A DNA stretch of 64,000 bases from Donghicola eburneus (GTDB lineage: Bacteria > Pseudomonadota > Alphaproteobacteria > Rhodobacterales > Rhodobacteraceae), in the NCBI RefSeq assembly GCF_900115865.1, contig NZ_FOXY01000003.1:310001-374000 (forward strand), read 5' to 3'. Of the stretch, positions 37,309 through 47,158 are shown piece by piece (within the stretch, counting starts at the first letter, position 1; the number at the start of each line of letters is the position of its first letter). Below the pieces are notes generated by a model. It made no database searches, was not told the origin of the DNA, and saw only the letters and a program-made list of their open reading frames with translations. The position numbers and the translations under genes are program-made.

Positions 37309-39114
37309 ATGGCTGCATACGAATACGAAACCCACGATTATGACGTGGTGGTGGTTGGCGCTGGTGGCGCTGGCCTGCGTGCAACCCTTGGCATGGCCGA
37401 ACAGGGCCTGCGCACCGCTTGTGTGACCAAGGTTTTTCCGACCCGCTCGCACACTGTTGCGGCGCAGGGTGGTATTGCTGCTTCGCTGGGGAACATGGGG
37501 CCCGACAGCTGGCAGTGGCACATGTACGATACTGTAAAAGGCTCGGACTGGCTCGGTGACACCGACGCGATGGAATATCTCGCGCGTGAAGCCCCCGCCG
37601 CTGTGTACGAACTGGAGCACTATGGTGTGCCCTTCAGCCGTACCGAAGAAGGCAAAATCTACCAGCGTCCCTTTGGTGGTCACACCACCGAGTTCGGCGA
37701 AGGCCCGCCCGTACAGCGTACCTGTGCGGCAGCTGACCGGACCGGTCACGCGATCCTGCACACCCTGTATGGCCAGTCGGTCAAGAACAACGCGGAATTC
37801 TACATCGAATACTTCGCGCTGGACCTGATCATGTCCGACGATGGCGTCTGCACTGGCGTCGTCTGCTGGAAGCTGGACGACGGCACCATGCACGTCTTCA
37901 ACGCGAAGATGGTTGTTCTGGCGACCGGCGGTTACGGCCGTGCCTACTTCAGCGCCACCTCGGCCCACACCTGCACCGGCGACGGTGGCGGCATGGTGGC
38001 CCGTGCGGGTCTGGCGCTGCAGGATATGGAATTCGTTCAGTTCCACCCCACCGGTATCTACGGCGCAGGCTGTCTGATCACCGAGGGTGCCCGCGGCGAA
38101 GGCGGCTACCTGACCAACAGCGAAGGCGAGCGGTTCATGGAGCGCTATGCTCCGAACTACAAAGACCTTGCCCCGCGTGACTACGTGTCCCGCTGTATGA
38201 CCATGGAAATCCGCGAAGGTCGCGGTGTTGGCGCCGAAGGCGACCACATCCACCTGAACCTGTCGCACCTGCCTGCAGAAGCGCTGCACCTGCGTCTGCC
38301 CGGTATTTCGGAATCGGCACGTATCTTTGCTGGCGTCGACGTCACCAAAGAGCCGATCCCCGTTATCCCGACCGTGCACTACAACATGGGCGGCATTCCC
38401 ACCAACTACTGGGGCGAAGTGCTGAACCCGACCTCCGAAGACCCGACTGCGGTTGTTCCCGGCCTGATGGCTGTGGGCGAAGCTGGCTGTGCTTCGGTAC
38501 ACGGTGCGAACCGTCTGGGCTCGAACTCGCTGATCGACCTCGTGGTCTTTGGCCGTGCCGCCGCGATCCGTGCGGGTGCTGTGGTGGACAAGGACACATC
38601 GATCCCCGCGACCAACGTGGCTCAGGTCGAGAAGTGCTTCGATCGCTTCGACGGTATCCGCAACGCACAAGGTGGCACCCCAACCGCAGAACTGCGTCTG
38701 GAAATGCAGAAGACCATGCAGCGTGACGCCGCCGTCTTCCGTACCGCCGAGACCATGAAGCAGGGTGTCGAGGACATGACCGCCATCGCGGGCAAGATGG
38801 GCGACCTGAAGGTCACCGACCGCAGCCTTGTCTGGAACACCGACCTGATGGAATCGCTGGAACTGACCAACCTGATGCCGAACGCGCTGGCCACCATCTA
38901 CGGTGCCGAAGCCCGTCATGAATCCCGCGGCGCCCACGCGCACGAGGATTACTCGGAGCGTGACGATGAAAACTGGCGTGTGCACACCGTCAGCCGCGTC
39001 GATGGCAACAAGGTCGATCTGTCCTACCGTCCGATCATCACCGATCCTCTTACCACCGAGGACCAAGGCGGCATCGAGATCAAGAAGATCGCGCCCAAGG
39101 CACGTACCTTCTGA
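37309..39114 (+). CDS. sdhA: Succinate dehydrogenase flavoprotein subunit
   Basis: A 601-residue FAD enzyme. The dinucleotide motif [13 protein letters not shown] is at the N-terminus, the histidine that binds FAD covalently is His48 in [11 protein letters not shown], and the active-site arginine region ([19 protein letters not shown]) is present. It oxidises succinate to fumarate, feeding the ubiquinone pool. Its stop overlaps the next ATG by one base. Confidence 0.97.
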   Translation: MAAYEYETHDYDVVVVGAGGAGLRATLGMAEQGLRTACVTKVFPTRSHTVAAQGGIAASLGNMGPDSWQWHMYDTVKGSDWLGDTDAMEYLAREAPAAVYELEHYGVPFSRTEEGKIYQRPFGGHTTEFGEGPPVQRTCAAADRTGHAILHTLYGQSVKNNAEFYIEYFALDLIMSDDGVCTGVVCWKLDDGTMHVFNAKMVVLATGGYGRAYFSATSAHTCTGDGGGMVARAGLALQDMEFVQFHPTGIYGAGCLITEGARGEGGYLTNSEGERFMERYAPNYKDLAPRDYVSRCMTMEIREGRGVGAEGDHIHLNLSHLPAEALHLRLPGISESARIFAGVDVTKEPIPVIPTVHYNMGGIPTNYWGEVLNPTSEDPTAVVPGLMAVGEAGCASVHGANRLGSNSLIDLVVFGRAAAIRAGAVVDKDTSIPATNVAQVEKCFDRFDGIRNAQGGTPTAELRLEMQKTMQRDAAVFRTAETMKQGVEDMTAIAGKMGDLKVTDRSLVWNTDLMESLELTNLMPNALATIYGAEARHESRGAHAHEDYSERDDENWRVHTVSRVDGNKVDLSYRPIITDPLTTEDQGGIEIKKIAPKARTF

Positions 39115-39443
39115 TGGGTCTTGCGGGGGCATATCGGGCGGGTCTTCCTGCCGGATTGCTGCTGGGGCTGGCAGCTTGCGGATCGCAAGCGCCTGTCTCG
39201 CAGGCTCTTGCACCGGCTGACCGGATGGATGCCTATCAGGCTGTCCGTCCGGTGGTTGCAAACTATATTCCTGCGGCGCAGGTTGATGTGGTCACCTCTT
39301 GTGTGATCCAGACAGCCCCCGCCGCGGATATTTCGAACTTTGCCCAGACGGGTGGGGCGATCGGCGAACAGCAGACGCTCCGCATTCTGGACCTGATCAA
39401 GGCGCCTCGCGCCAACGATTGTATCGCGAAACAGCTTCTCTGA
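39114..39443 (+). CDS. Predicted small lipoprotein between sdhA and sdhB
   Basis: 109 residues. It has a hydrophobic signal with lipobox LAAC (Cys22) preceded by GLPAGLLLG. The mature part (ADRMDAYQAVRPVVANYIPAAQVDVVTSCVIQTAP) is unrecognised and has two further cysteines. It overlaps the sdhA stop by one base and ends 12 bp before sdhB, so it is cotranscribed and translationally coupled. A secreted lipoprotein in the middle of sdh is unusual; a different one lies between sucC and sucD. It might be a complex II assembly or envelope factor, but this is conjecture. Confidence 0.72.
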   Translation: MGLAGAYRAGLPAGLLLGLAACGSQAPVSQALAPADRMDAYQAVRPVVANYIPAAQVDVVTSCVIQTAPAADISNFAQTGGAIGEQQTLRILDLIKAPRANDCIAKQLL

Positions 39444-39455
39444 GAGGAGAGACCC

Positions 39456-40235
39456 ATGGTTGAATTGGCTCTGCCCAAGAATAGCCGTATCACCACAGGC
39501 AAAACCTGGCCCAAGCCCGAGGGCGCGACGAACCTGCGTACCGTGCAGATTTATCGCTGGAACCCTGATGACGGCAAAAACCCCAGCGTCGATACCTACT
39601 TTGTCGATATGGACACCTGTGGTCCGATGATTCTGGACGTTCTGATCAAGATCAAGAACGAGATGGACCCCACGCTGGCCTTCCGCCGCTCGTGCCGCGA
39701 AGGCATCTGTGGTTCGTGCGCCATGAACATCGACGGCATTAACACGCTGGCCTGTATCTATGGCACCGACGAAGTCAAAGGCGACATCAAGATCTACCCG
39801 CTGCCCCACATGCCCGTGGTCCGCGACCTGATCCCCGACCTGACGCACTTCTACGCGCAGCACGCCAGCATTATGCCTTGGCTCGAAACCAAGACAAACA
39901 CCCCCGCCAAAGAGTGGAAGCAGTCGATTGAAGACCGCGAGAAGCTGGACGGCCTGTATGAGTGTGTGATGTGCGCCTGCTGCTCGACCAGCTGCCCCAG
40001 CTACTGGTGGAACGGCGACCGCTACCTCGGGCCAGCAGCGCTTCTGCACGCCTACCGCTGGCTGATCGACAGCCGCGACGAGGCGACTGGTGAGCGTCTG
40101 GACAACCTTGAAGACCCCTTCAAGCTGTACCGCTGCCACACCATCATGAACTGCGCGAAAACTTGCCCCAAGGGTCTGAACCCCGCCAAGGCGATCGCGT
40201 CGATCAAGAAAATGATGGTTGATCGGGCCTACTGA
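39456..40235 (+). CDS. sdhB: Succinate dehydrogenase iron-sulfur subunit
   Basis: A 259-residue subunit. The [2Fe-2S] ligands are in [16 protein letters not shown] and TLAC, the [4Fe-4S] ligands in [12 protein letters not shown], and the [3Fe-4S] ligands in [17 protein letters not shown]. The preceding AGAGGAGAG is a strong ribosome-binding site. Confidence 0.97.
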   Translation: MVELALPKNSRITTGKTWPKPEGATNLRTVQIYRWNPDDGKNPSVDTYFVDMDTCGPMILDVLIKIKNEMDPTLAFRRSCREGICGSCAMNIDGINTLACIYGTDEVKGDIKIYPLPHMPVVRDLIPDLTHFYAQHASIMPWLETKTNTPAKEWKQSIEDREKLDGLYECVMCACCSTSCPSYWWNGDRYLGPAALLHAYRWLIDSRDEATGERLDNLEDPFKLYRCHTIMNCAKTCPKGLNPAKAIASIKKMMVDRAY

Positions 40236-40257
40236 TCATACCAGATCTAGCAATGTT

Positions 40258-40300
40258 AGCGCGCCGCTACCCAATACTGGGGAGCGGCGCGTTGCGTTTG
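40258..40300 (+). terminator. Terminator of the sdh operon
   Basis: GCGCCGCT (40261-40268) pairs with AGCGGCGC (40283-40290), with inner CCC/GGG pairing, followed by GTTGCGTTTG. The tail is weak. Confidence 0.55.
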
Positions 40301-40413
40301 CGACACAGTTCTAAAGGACATGCTGCACCTGCAAAGGTGTAGGGGTGTTCTTCGGAAAAAAGAGGATCATATCAACGGGCAGGGAGGAGCTACCTAGTTC
40401 AAAAGGTGCTCAC

Positions 40414-40566
40414 ATGTTGGAAGTTAAACTTTCCCCTGCCGACGAAGCTCTCGAGCAAATGTTCGGTTACTACACTCCCGAAGCCGAGTTGGCTGCTCCG
40501 GCCCCGACTGCGTTCGAGGAAGAAGCCGCGAACACCGACTACGCGGAATATTTCGAGGCCGCGTAA
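40414..40566 (+). CDS. Small acidic protein of unknown function
   Basis: A 50-residue protein (MLEVKLSPADEALEQMFGYY, then Ala/Glu-rich, ending in NTDYAEYFEAA). AAAAGG 7 bp before the ATG supports translation. It is strongly acidic with tyrosine-rich ends; no family was recognised. An in-frame GTG at 40345 would make it longer, with a basic N-terminal extension, but lacks a clear ribosome-binding site. It stands alone downstream of the sdh terminator. Confidence 0.5.
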   Translation: MLEVKLSPADEALEQMFGYYTPEAELAAPAPTAFEEEAANTDYAEYFEAA

Positions 40567-40671
40567 TTTGCGACCTCGCAGCCCCGTGCAGGACCCTCCT
40601 CCTTGCATGGGGTTTGCTTTTCCAGCGCAAGCTTTTAGGTCTGAGCGCATGATCCCCAGAGGAGCCTCCGT

Positions 40672-40884
40672 ATGATTGTCGCTGTTGGATTGATCATTGC
40701 CTTTGTGCTGGTGCTGATCTTCTCGAACCGCCAAACGCGCAACTGCCGTTGGCGCGAGAACCGTCGCAACGATCGGGACGGCCAGCGCTACTATCACTGC
40801 GTCAGTTGCGGGGCAGAGACGTGGGGCGATCCCAAGCACCCCCCGAAAGTCTGTCTAAAGCCCGACACAGACAGCGAGGTCTGA
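40672..40884 (+). CDS. Small membrane protein with C-terminal CxxC
   Basis: 70 residues: one N-terminal transmembrane helix (about 2-18, VAVGLIIAFVLVLIF) then a basic stretch and a short metal-knuckle-like segment (YYHCVSCGAETWGD, with another Cys near the end). A third cysteine precedes this segment (NCRW), so a zinc site is possible. AGAGGAG precedes the ATG at 40672. No named family was recognised. Confidence 0.6.
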   Translation: MIVAVGLIIAFVLVLIFSNRQTRNCRWRENRRNDRDGQRYYHCVSCGAETWGDPKHPPKVCLKPDTDSEV

Positions 40885-40970
40885 CCTCGCCCTAACGTGC
40901 TATGTCGCATTTGGGCTTTTTCTGGCGCGCATCCTGTGGCCTTCTTTCTGTTGCAAGACAGGAGACGCCC

Positions 40971-41816
40971 ATGTGCAATGCCCCCTCCGACGCTGAGGCC
41001 CGCCGCGCGATCAAGCCGGTGATCTGCTATCCGACGGACACTCTGCCTGAACCCGACATGGCGGTTTATGAAGCGGCCCGCATTGGGGCAGAGGTCGTAG
41101 ATACAGTGATCGTCCCCCCGCGCGAGGCGGCGAGTTTCACAGCGCCCGCCGGGCAATTTTTTCGCATCACCTCGGTCGAAGGGCCTCAGGTCGGCGACCT
41201 GAACCTGTGGCATGCGAACGATCTGTCAGAGCGGTTTTTCAGTGGCAAAACCCGCGCCCTGCACGGCACCCATGTCACGACCGACGACCGTTTGTGGTCT
41301 AACCTGCCGCATATGCGGCCCATGGCGACGGTCACCCACGACACCTTAGGCTGGTACGGAATTGACCAGTACGGTGGCTCTGTCCACGACGTGATCGGCA
41401 CACGCTGCGATCCTTACACCCATAACCTGTTGTCCGGCGGGCAGTATCACCACTGCTGCCATTCGAACCTTACACGGGCGTTATCGGATCACTCTGGCCT
41501 GTCTTTGGCCGAGGCAGAGCCCCACGTCCACGATGTGCTGAATGTCTTTATGTGCACAGGCTTCACCCGCGATACCGGCCAGTACTTTATGAAGGCCAGC
41601 CCCGTGCGCCCCGGCGATTACATCGAATTCTTCGCGGAGATCGACCTGCTCGGAGCGCTCAGCGCTTGTCCAGGGGGCGATTGTAGCAGCGAACATTCCA
41701 GCGACTCCGCCGCCTGCTATCCGCTACAAATCGACATCCTGCGCCCCGCAGCAGGGACGCTGGATCGTTGGCATGCGCCCGCAGTGAACGGCTATGACCG
41801 CAGCCACGGGCGGTAG
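40971..41816 (+). CDS. DUF1989 (urea carboxylase-associated) family protein
   Basis: 281 residues with the DUF1989 layout: VVPPREAASFTAPAGQFFRITSVEGPQVGDLNLWHANDL, HGTHVTTDDRLWSN, then RCDPYTHNLL and HHCCHSNL, cysteine- and histidine-rich blocks. Family members are metal-binding beta-rich enzymes linked to urea or guanidine degradation in some bacteria; the substrate here is unknown. AGGAG supports the ATG at 40971. It ends 3 bp before the end of the convergent deoD gene. Confidence 0.8.
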   Translation: MCNAPSDAEARRAIKPVICYPTDTLPEPDMAVYEAARIGAEVVDTVIVPPREAASFTAPAGQFFRITSVEGPQVGDLNLWHANDLSERFFSGKTRALHGTHVTTDDRLWSNLPHMRPMATVTHDTLGWYGIDQYGGSVHDVIGTRCDPYTHNLLSGGQYHHCCHSNLTRALSDHSGLSLAEAEPHVHDVLNVFMCTGFTRDTGQYFMKASPVRPGDYIEFFAEIDLLGALSACPGGDCSSEHSSDSAACYPLQIDILRPAAGTLDRWHAPAVNGYDRSHGR

Positions 41817-41819
41817 CCG

Positions 41820-42524
41820 TCAAGCAAACGCCGCTTCCAAAGCGATCTCGACCATCTCGCCAAAGCTGCGTTCGCGATCTTCCGACGGCAGCGCCTCACC
41901 GGTCTGCAAATGGTCAGAGATTGTCAGAATCGCCAACGCCCGGCGACCATATCGCGCCGCCAATGTGTACAGCTCGGCCGCTTCCATCTCGACCGCGAGA
42001 ATGCCGTGACGGGTCATCTGCTCGTTCAGATCAGGACGCTCGTCATAGAACACGTCCGAGCTATAGATCCCGCCCACATGAGGCACCGACCCCCGCGCTT
42101 CGGCCGCAGCCACAGCGGCCCGCAGCAATCCGAAATCAGCACAGGGCGCATAGTTCAACTCGCGGAAAATCCCCGACGATGGTGTCGACAGAGTCGAACT
42201 GGTCATCGCGATCACCAGATCGCGAATCTTGACCTGCGGCTGCATGCCCCCGGCCGATCCGATCCGGATCAAGGTCTGCGCGCCATAGTCCTTGATCAAT
42301 TCGTTTGCGTAGATGGACAGCGAAGGCATACCCATCCCACTGCCCTGAATGGTCACGCGATGCCCGCGCCACGTGCCAGTGAACCCCAGCATCCCGCGTA
42401 CTTCATTCACAAGTTCGGCCCCGTCCAGAAACGTCTCGGCTGCCCACTTGGCCCGATAGGGATCACCCGGCATCAGCACGGTCTCGGCGATCTGCCCCGG
42501 CTTTGCACCAATATGTACCGTCAT
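41820..42524 (-). CDS. deoD: Purine-nucleoside phosphorylase
   Basis: A 234-residue hexameric-type phosphorylase cleaving purine (deoxy)nucleosides with phosphate. [12 protein letters not shown] is the N-terminal phosphate loop, [11 protein letters not shown] is the sugar/phosphate site, [10 protein letters not shown] is the ribose-binding motif, and the catalytic Asp is in TISDH. A nucleoside-type ABC importer lies 8 kb away and could supply its substrate. Confidence 0.94.
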   Translation of the reverse strand: MTVHIGAKPGQIAETVLMPGDPYRAKWAAETFLDGAELVNEVRGMLGFTGTWRGHRVTIQGSGMGMPSLSIYANELIKDYGAQTLIRIGSAGGMQPQVKIRDLVIAMTSSTLSTPSSGIFRELNYAPCADFGLLRAAVAAAEARGSVPHVGGIYSSDVFYDERPDLNEQMTRHGILAVEMEAAELYTLAARYGRRALAILTISDHLQTGEALPSEDRERSFGEMVEIALEAAFA

Positions 42525-42591
42525 CGTTAAGTCTCCCGCATTTACCTGACGGTCAAAAAAGAACGGGGCCCGCCGAATGGCAAGCCCTCGT

Positions 42592-42614
42592 CTTTCTGCT
42601 TTGCATAAATACTC
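42592..42614 (-). repeat. Dispersed intergenic element, copy 5
   Basis: On the minus strand GAGTATTTATGC-AAAGCAGAAAG, a degenerate copy of the same element, located 36 bp downstream of the ecm stop. Confidence 0.4.
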
Positions 42615-42649
42615 AACGTCACGGACGCTCCAGCCGTCGCAAACGATGG

Positions 42650-44617
42650 TTATTCAGCGGCAACCGGTGTTGGATCGACCAGCGTCACGATATCCATCAT
42701 GATCCGGTTCAATTCAAAGTCCTTGGGGGTGTAAACCTTGGCCACACCGAACCCAAGCAGACGCTGTGCGTCTTCGTCAGGGATGATTCCGCCGACGACC
42801 ACAGGGATGTCCCCCAACCCCGCTGACCGCATCCGATTCATCACATCTTCAACAAGGGGAATATGACTGCCGGACAGAATCGACAACCCGACCACATGGA
42901 CGTCATCCTCTTGGGCAGCTTTTACGATCTCTTCGGGTGTCAGGCGGATGCCCTCGTACTCGATATCCATCCCGCAGTCGCGCGCGCGGAAGGCAATCTG
43001 CTCTGCTCCGTTCGAGTGACCGTCAAGGCCGGGCTTGCCCACTAGGAACTTCAGGCGGCGCCCCAGCTTGTCGCTGACTGCGTCCACTGCCTCGCGGATG
43101 TCGTCCAGCCCCTCGGTCTTGTTCGAGATGCCGCGCGCGACGCCCGTCGGACCGCGGTATTCGCCAAAGGCGGCGCGCATCTCTGCGGCCCATTCACCGG
43201 TGGTCGCGCCAGCCTTGGCCGCTTTGATCGATGCGGGCATGACGTTGCCGCCAGCTTTGGTGGTCTCGCGTAGCTCGGCCAGAGCGGCCTGTACGGCGGC
43301 TTCGTCCCGCTCGGCGCGCCATTCATTCAGGCGTGCGATCTGTTCCTGCTCGACGGCGGGATCGACGACCATGATGCCACCGTCCTCGCCCATCAGCGGG
43401 CTGGGTTCGCCCTGCTGGAACTTGTTCACGCCAACGACGATGGTCTCGTTCTTTTCGATACGGTTCAGGCGATCCGCGTTCGATTCGACCAGTCGGCCCT
43501 TCATGTATTCGATCGAGCTGACGGCACCGCCCATGCCGTCCAGCTGCGCCAGCTCTTGGCGTGCGCCTTCTTTCAGGGCTTCAACCTTGGCGTCCACAGC
43601 GGGGTTGCCGTCAAATAGGTCTTCGTATTCCAGAAGGTCAGTCTCGTAGGCCAAAATCTGCTGCATGCGCATGGACCACTGTTGGTCCCACGGTCGGGGC
43701 AGGCCAAGCGCTTCGTTCCATGCGGGCAGCTGCACAGCGCGGGCGCGGGCCTTTTTCGACAGGGTCACGGCCAGCATCTCGATCAAGATACGGTACACAT
43801 TGTTTTCAGGCTGCTGTTCGGTCAGGCCAAGGCTGTTGACCTGAACGCCATAGCGGAAACGACGGTACTTCGCCTCTTCAACACCATAGCGCTCTAGGCA
43901 GATTTCGTCCCATAGGTCCACAAACGCGCGCATTTTGCACATCTCGGTGACAAAGCGAATCCCAGCGTTCACGAAGAAGCTGATGCGGCCGACCAGCGTC
44001 GGGAAATCCTCGGCGGGGACGCGCGGGCGCAATTCGTCCAGCACGGCGGTCGCGGTGGCCAAAGCGAAGGCGAGTTCCTGTTCGGGCGTCGCACCGGCCT
44101 CTTGCAGGTGATAGGAACACACGTTCATTGGGTTCCACTTGGGCACGTTCTGGTAGCAGTACTCGGCCACGTCCGCGATCAGCTTGAGCGAAGGCTTGGG
44201 CGGGCAGATATAAGTCCCGCGCGACAGGTATTCCTTGATCAAGTCGTTCTGGACAGTGCCCTGCAGCTTGGAGACGTCCGCGCCCTGTTCCTCTGCCACC
44301 GCAATATAAAGAGACAGCAGCCAAGGCGCCGTCGCGTTGATGGTCATAGAGGTGTTCATCTGTTCCAGCGGGATCTGGTCGAACAGGGTGCGCATATCCC
44401 CCAGATGGCAAACGGGCACGCCAACCTTGCCAACCTCGCCTTTGGCCAGGACGTGGTCACTGTCGTAGCCGGTCTGGGTGGGCAGGTCGAATGCGACCGA
44501 GAGACCGGTCTGACCCTTGGCCAGGTTACCACGATAAAGGGCGTTCGACGCGGCTGCGGTCGAGTGGCCAGCATAGGTGCGGATCAGCCAGGGGCGGTCT
44601 TTCTGAGTCTCGGTCAT
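42650..44617 (-). CDS. ecm: Ethylmalonyl-CoA mutase
   Basis: A 655-residue B12-dependent acyl-CoA mutase of the methylmalonyl-CoA mutase family, converting ethylmalonyl-CoA to methylsuccinyl-CoA. The catalytic TIM barrel carries [13 protein letters not shown] and [30 protein letters not shown]. The C-terminal B12 domain has [13 protein letters not shown] near residue 532 (DGHSNG places the cobalamin-ligand histidine) and GLSILSGSH. Assignment to Ecm over the true methylmalonyl-CoA mutase rests on the divergent ccr neighbour and the shorter length. The ATG at 44617 gives [10 protein letters not shown]. Confidence 0.9.
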   Translation of the reverse strand: MTETQKDRPWLIRTYAGHSTAAASNALYRGNLAKGQTGLSVAFDLPTQTGYDSDHVLAKGEVGKVGVPVCHLGDMRTLFDQIPLEQMNTSMTINATAPWLLSLYIAVAEEQGADVSKLQGTVQNDLIKEYLSRGTYICPPKPSLKLIADVAEYCYQNVPKWNPMNVCSYHLQEAGATPEQELAFALATATAVLDELRPRVPAEDFPTLVGRISFFVNAGIRFVTEMCKMRAFVDLWDEICLERYGVEEAKYRRFRYGVQVNSLGLTEQQPENNVYRILIEMLAVTLSKKARARAVQLPAWNEALGLPRPWDQQWSMRMQQILAYETDLLEYEDLFDGNPAVDAKVEALKEGARQELAQLDGMGGAVSSIEYMKGRLVESNADRLNRIEKNETIVVGVNKFQQGEPSPLMGEDGGIMVVDPAVEQEQIARLNEWRAERDEAAVQAALAELRETTKAGGNVMPASIKAAKAGATTGEWAAEMRAAFGEYRGPTGVARGISNKTEGLDDIREAVDAVSDKLGRRLKFLVGKPGLDGHSNGAEQIAFRARDCGMDIEYEGIRLTPEEIVKAAQEDDVHVVGLSILSGSHIPLVEDVMNRMRSAGLGDIPVVVGGIIPDEDAQRLLGFGVAKVYTPKDFELNRIMMDIVTLVDPTPVAAE

Positions 44618-44793
44618 CGGTGCCTCGCAATGAATACGGTTCAGCAATTTTCTTGCGTTCGTGTCTTAGTACTTGGAATTATATGGCGCTGTCAATTCGC
44701 CGCGATGCGGCACAAACCCCTATTTTTCAAGATGCTCGCGCAGCATTCGACTTTGGTCGCGACATAAAATTTCAAAATGATGCGTGAAAACTG

Positions 44794-44820
44794 TTGCGAT
44801 GTTGCGTGGCCGATTATATC
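44794..44820 (+). promoter_or_regulatory. Candidate ccr promoter
   Basis: TTGCGA (44794-44799) and TATATC (44815-44820), 15 bp apart, which is short of the ideal 17. A direct repeat TTGCG-ATG-TTGCG is present. The 281-bp ecm-ccr gap must hold promoters for both genes. Confidence 0.3.
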
Positions 44821-44824
44821 CATG

Positions 44825-44854
44825 CTGCAGAGGCAGCGCGATTCTGCGCCGCAG
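44825..44854. promoter_or_regulatory. Two CTGC-N3/4-GCAG boxes (PhaR-type) upstream of ccr
   Basis: CTGC-AGAG-GCAG at 44825-44836 and CTGC-GCC-GCAG at 44844-44854. This matches the CTGC-N3/4-GCAG consensus reported for PhaR, the PHB-responsive repressor, in Rhodobacter. They lie just downstream of a possible -10 at 44815-44820, where binding could block transcription. Confidence 0.6.
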
Positions 44855-44898
44855 AAGAGAGTTTACCCCCGAAACTTCGGGAGCATGGAGGCACGACG

Positions 44899-46182
44899 AT
44901 GGCACTTGATACAAACACTGGGATTGCCCCCTACGATGCGCCGGAAAAGGAACTGTACGAAGTGGGCGAAATGCCGCCCCTCGGCTATGTTCCCCCGAAA
45001 ATGTATGCTTGGGCGATCCGCCGCGAGCGTCACGGCGAACCGGAAACTTCGTTCCAGAAAGAGGTCGTAGACACTTGGCAAATCGACAGCCACGAAGTGC
45101 TGGTCCTCGTGATGGCTGCCGGTGTTAACTATAATGGCGTTTGGGCAGGTCTCGGCCAGCCGATCTCGCCCTTTGACGTTCACAAGCAAGATTACCACAT
45201 CGCAGGCTCTGACGCCTCGGGGATTGTGTGGGCCGTTGGCGATAAAGTGAAAAATTGGAAGGTGGGTGATGAAGTTGTCATCCATTGTAACCAGGATGAC
45301 GGCGACGACGAAGAGTGCAACGGCGGCGATCCGATGTTCTCTCCGACTCAGCGCATCTGGGGCTACGAAACCGGTGACGGCTCGTTCTCTCAGTTCACCC
45401 GCGTGCAGGCCCAGCAGCTGATGCCCCGTCCCAAGCACCTGACTTGGGAAGAGAGCGCCTGCTACACCCTGACTCTGGCGACCGCATACCGGATGCTGTT
45501 CGGTCACCACCCGCACGAGCTGAAGCCCGGCCAGAACGTTCTGGTTTGGGGCGCGTCGGGCGGTCTGGGTTCGTACGCTATCCAGCTGGCAAATACTGCA
45601 GGTGCGAACGCAATCGGCGTCATCTCGGACGAGAGCAAGCGTCAGTTCGTTCTGGATCAGGGTGCCAAAGGCGTCATCAACCGCAAGGAATTTGACTGCT
45701 GGGGTCAGCTGCCCACCGTGAACTCGCCCGAATACAATGCGTGGCTGAAAGAGGCGCGCAAGTTCGGCAAGGCGATCTGGGACATCACCGGCAAGGGCGT
45801 GAACGTTGACATGGTCTTCGAACACCCCGGCGAGTCGACCTTCCCGGTTTCGACCCTGATCGTGAAAAAGGGTGGTATCGTTGTGATCTGCGCGGGCACC
45901 TCTGGCTTCAACTGTACCTTCGACGTGCGCTACATGTGGATGCACCAGAAGCGTCTGCAGGGCTCGCACTTTGCGAACCTGAAACAGGCTGCCTCGGCGA
46001 ACCGTCTGATGTGCGAGCGTCGTCTGGACCCCTGCATGTCCGAAGTGTTCGAGTGGGAGCAGATCCCGCAGGCGCACACTAAAATGCTGCGCAACGAACA
46101 CAAGCCCGGCAACATGGCCGTGCTGGTTCAGGCCCCCAAGACCGGCCTGCGCACTTTTGAAGAGGCACTTGAAGCCAAGTAA
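44899..46182 (+). CDS. ccr: Crotonyl-CoA carboxylase/reductase
   Basis: A 427-residue medium-chain dehydrogenase/reductase catalysing reductive carboxylation of crotonyl-CoA to ethylmalonyl-CoA with NADPH and CO2, the signature step of the ethylmalonyl-CoA pathway. AGVNYNGVWAGLGQP includes the CO2-pocket asparagine, GASGGLGSYAIQLA is the nucleotide loop, and the long acidic insertion (CNQDDGDDEECNGGDPMF) is typical of Ccr. The ATG at 44899 with GGAGGC before it gives the standard N-terminus. Divergent from ecm; a strong terminator follows. Confidence 0.97.
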   Translation: MALDTNTGIAPYDAPEKELYEVGEMPPLGYVPPKMYAWAIRRERHGEPETSFQKEVVDTWQIDSHEVLVLVMAAGVNYNGVWAGLGQPISPFDVHKQDYHIAGSDASGIVWAVGDKVKNWKVGDEVVIHCNQDDGDDEECNGGDPMFSPTQRIWGYETGDGSFSQFTRVQAQQLMPRPKHLTWEESACYTLTLATAYRMLFGHHPHELKPGQNVLVWGASGGLGSYAIQLANTAGANAIGVISDESKRQFVLDQGAKGVINRKEFDCWGQLPTVNSPEYNAWLKEARKFGKAIWDITGKGVNVDMVFEHPGESTFPVSTLIVKKGGIVVICAGTSGFNCTFDVRYMWMHQKRLQGSHFANLKQAASANRLMCERRLDPCMSEVFEWEQIPQAHTKMLRNEHKPGNMAVLVQAPKTGLRTFEEALEAK

Positions 46183-46210
46183 TCTTCCCGCTCACGGAAA
46201 TTAAGCTCGT

Positions 46211-46245
46211 AGCCGCGCATTCTCACTGGATGCGCGGCTTTTTTT
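46211..46245 (+). terminator. Rho-independent terminator of ccr
   Basis: AGCCGCGCAT (46211-46220) pairs with ATGCGCGGCT (46230-46239), followed by TTTTTTT. Confidence 0.92.
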
Positions 46246-46393
46246 GTCCTGCTTTTGTAAATTTATATGTTAGTGGCAATTAAAGTCTTGAAGTCGTGGA
46301 CGCGTCACAGCAATCTGCGATTGTTTATTTATATTGTTAAGCGGCGCACATTTTTTCACGCGGCTCCGCTGTTTTATTACTAGGAGTTTTGTT

Positions 46394-47110
46394 GTGTTGG
46401 ACACTTCCATCGCGTCTTTGCTGGATCAAATTCAGAATATTCAAGATGAAGACGAGCTGGATGCCTTTGTCTGCAGCCTAAGAGACCATTTTGAGACAAC
46501 GCACAGTGCTTTCTTTGTCATGAAACCCTGCGGCGGCATCAGTTTTTTTGGTACCTACCCTAAGGAATGGAGCAACACCTTCTTTGCAAAGGGCTATGAT
46601 CGGCACGACCCCATTATTTTGGCCTGTTACAAGAACTTTCTCCCCGTCGATTGGCAAGATCTGGATTGGTCAGGCCGACAGGCGCAGATTATCTATCAGG
46701 TCGCTTTGGCGCACGGGCTCGGCCCCCAAGGATATACGGTGCCAATTCGCGGACCTCGTGGCCAATATGCTGCCTTCAGCCTGTGTGGTCGTGAAAACGG
46801 AGAGGAATGGCGCAAGAAGTGGAAGCGCTTGCGCGTAGATATTCTGACAGTCTGCCATTTTCTGAACGCACGTGTCCTAGAGATCTGTCCGAAGACTCAG
46901 AATGACCCTTACAAGGTGTTATCGCCGCGAGAGGTAGATGCCATGTCATTCTTGGCGCGGGGTTTCAGTCGAGCACAGATTGCCGAAACATTAAATATCT
47001 CTGAGCATACTTTGCGGGCTTACATCGAATCCGCCCGCCGTAAACTGGACGCGGCCAACACCACCCACGCTGTGGCCAAGGCGATTTCCCACGGGTTCAT
47101 TCTGGTCTAG
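46394..47110 (+). CDS. LuxR-type regulator with autoinducer-binding domain (solo)
   Basis: 238 residues. The N-terminal autoinducer-binding domain (about 15-165) shows the family pattern YPKEW, then YDRHDP and VDW, with the Trp, Asp-Pro and second Trp positions conserved; the tyrosine equivalent to TraR Tyr61 is Phe. The C-terminal LuxR/GerE helix-turn-helix is VLSPREVDAMSFLARGFSRAQIAETLNISEHTLRAYI. No luxI-type synthase is in the window, so it is a solo, perhaps sensing self- or foreign-made acyl-homoserine lactone. The GTG at 46394 is chosen because TAGGAG lies 7 bp upstream. Confidence 0.88.
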   Translation: MLDTSIASLLDQIQNIQDEDELDAFVCSLRDHFETTHSAFFVMKPCGGISFFGTYPKEWSNTFFAKGYDRHDPIILACYKNFLPVDWQDLDWSGRQAQIIYQVALAHGLGPQGYTVPIRGPRGQYAAFSLCGRENGEEWRKKWKRLRVDILTVCHFLNARVLEICPKTQNDPYKVLSPREVDAMSFLARGFSRAQIAETLNISEHTLRAYIESARRKLDAANTTHAVAKAISHGFILV

Positions 47111-47158
47111 GCGTTTTGTCAGTTCCGTTGGCGCGTAGCCCTGTGTAGTGTCCGCGCC

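Noticed and set aside
36799-39261. An 820-codon open frame on the minus strand opposite sdhC, sdhD and sdhA
   Set aside because: It mirrors well-identified genes and arises from GC-biased third positions; its translation shows no domain.
44863-46101. A 412-codon minus-strand frame opposite ccr
   Set aside because: It is entirely antisense to a certain gene and has no family resemblance or ribosome-binding site.
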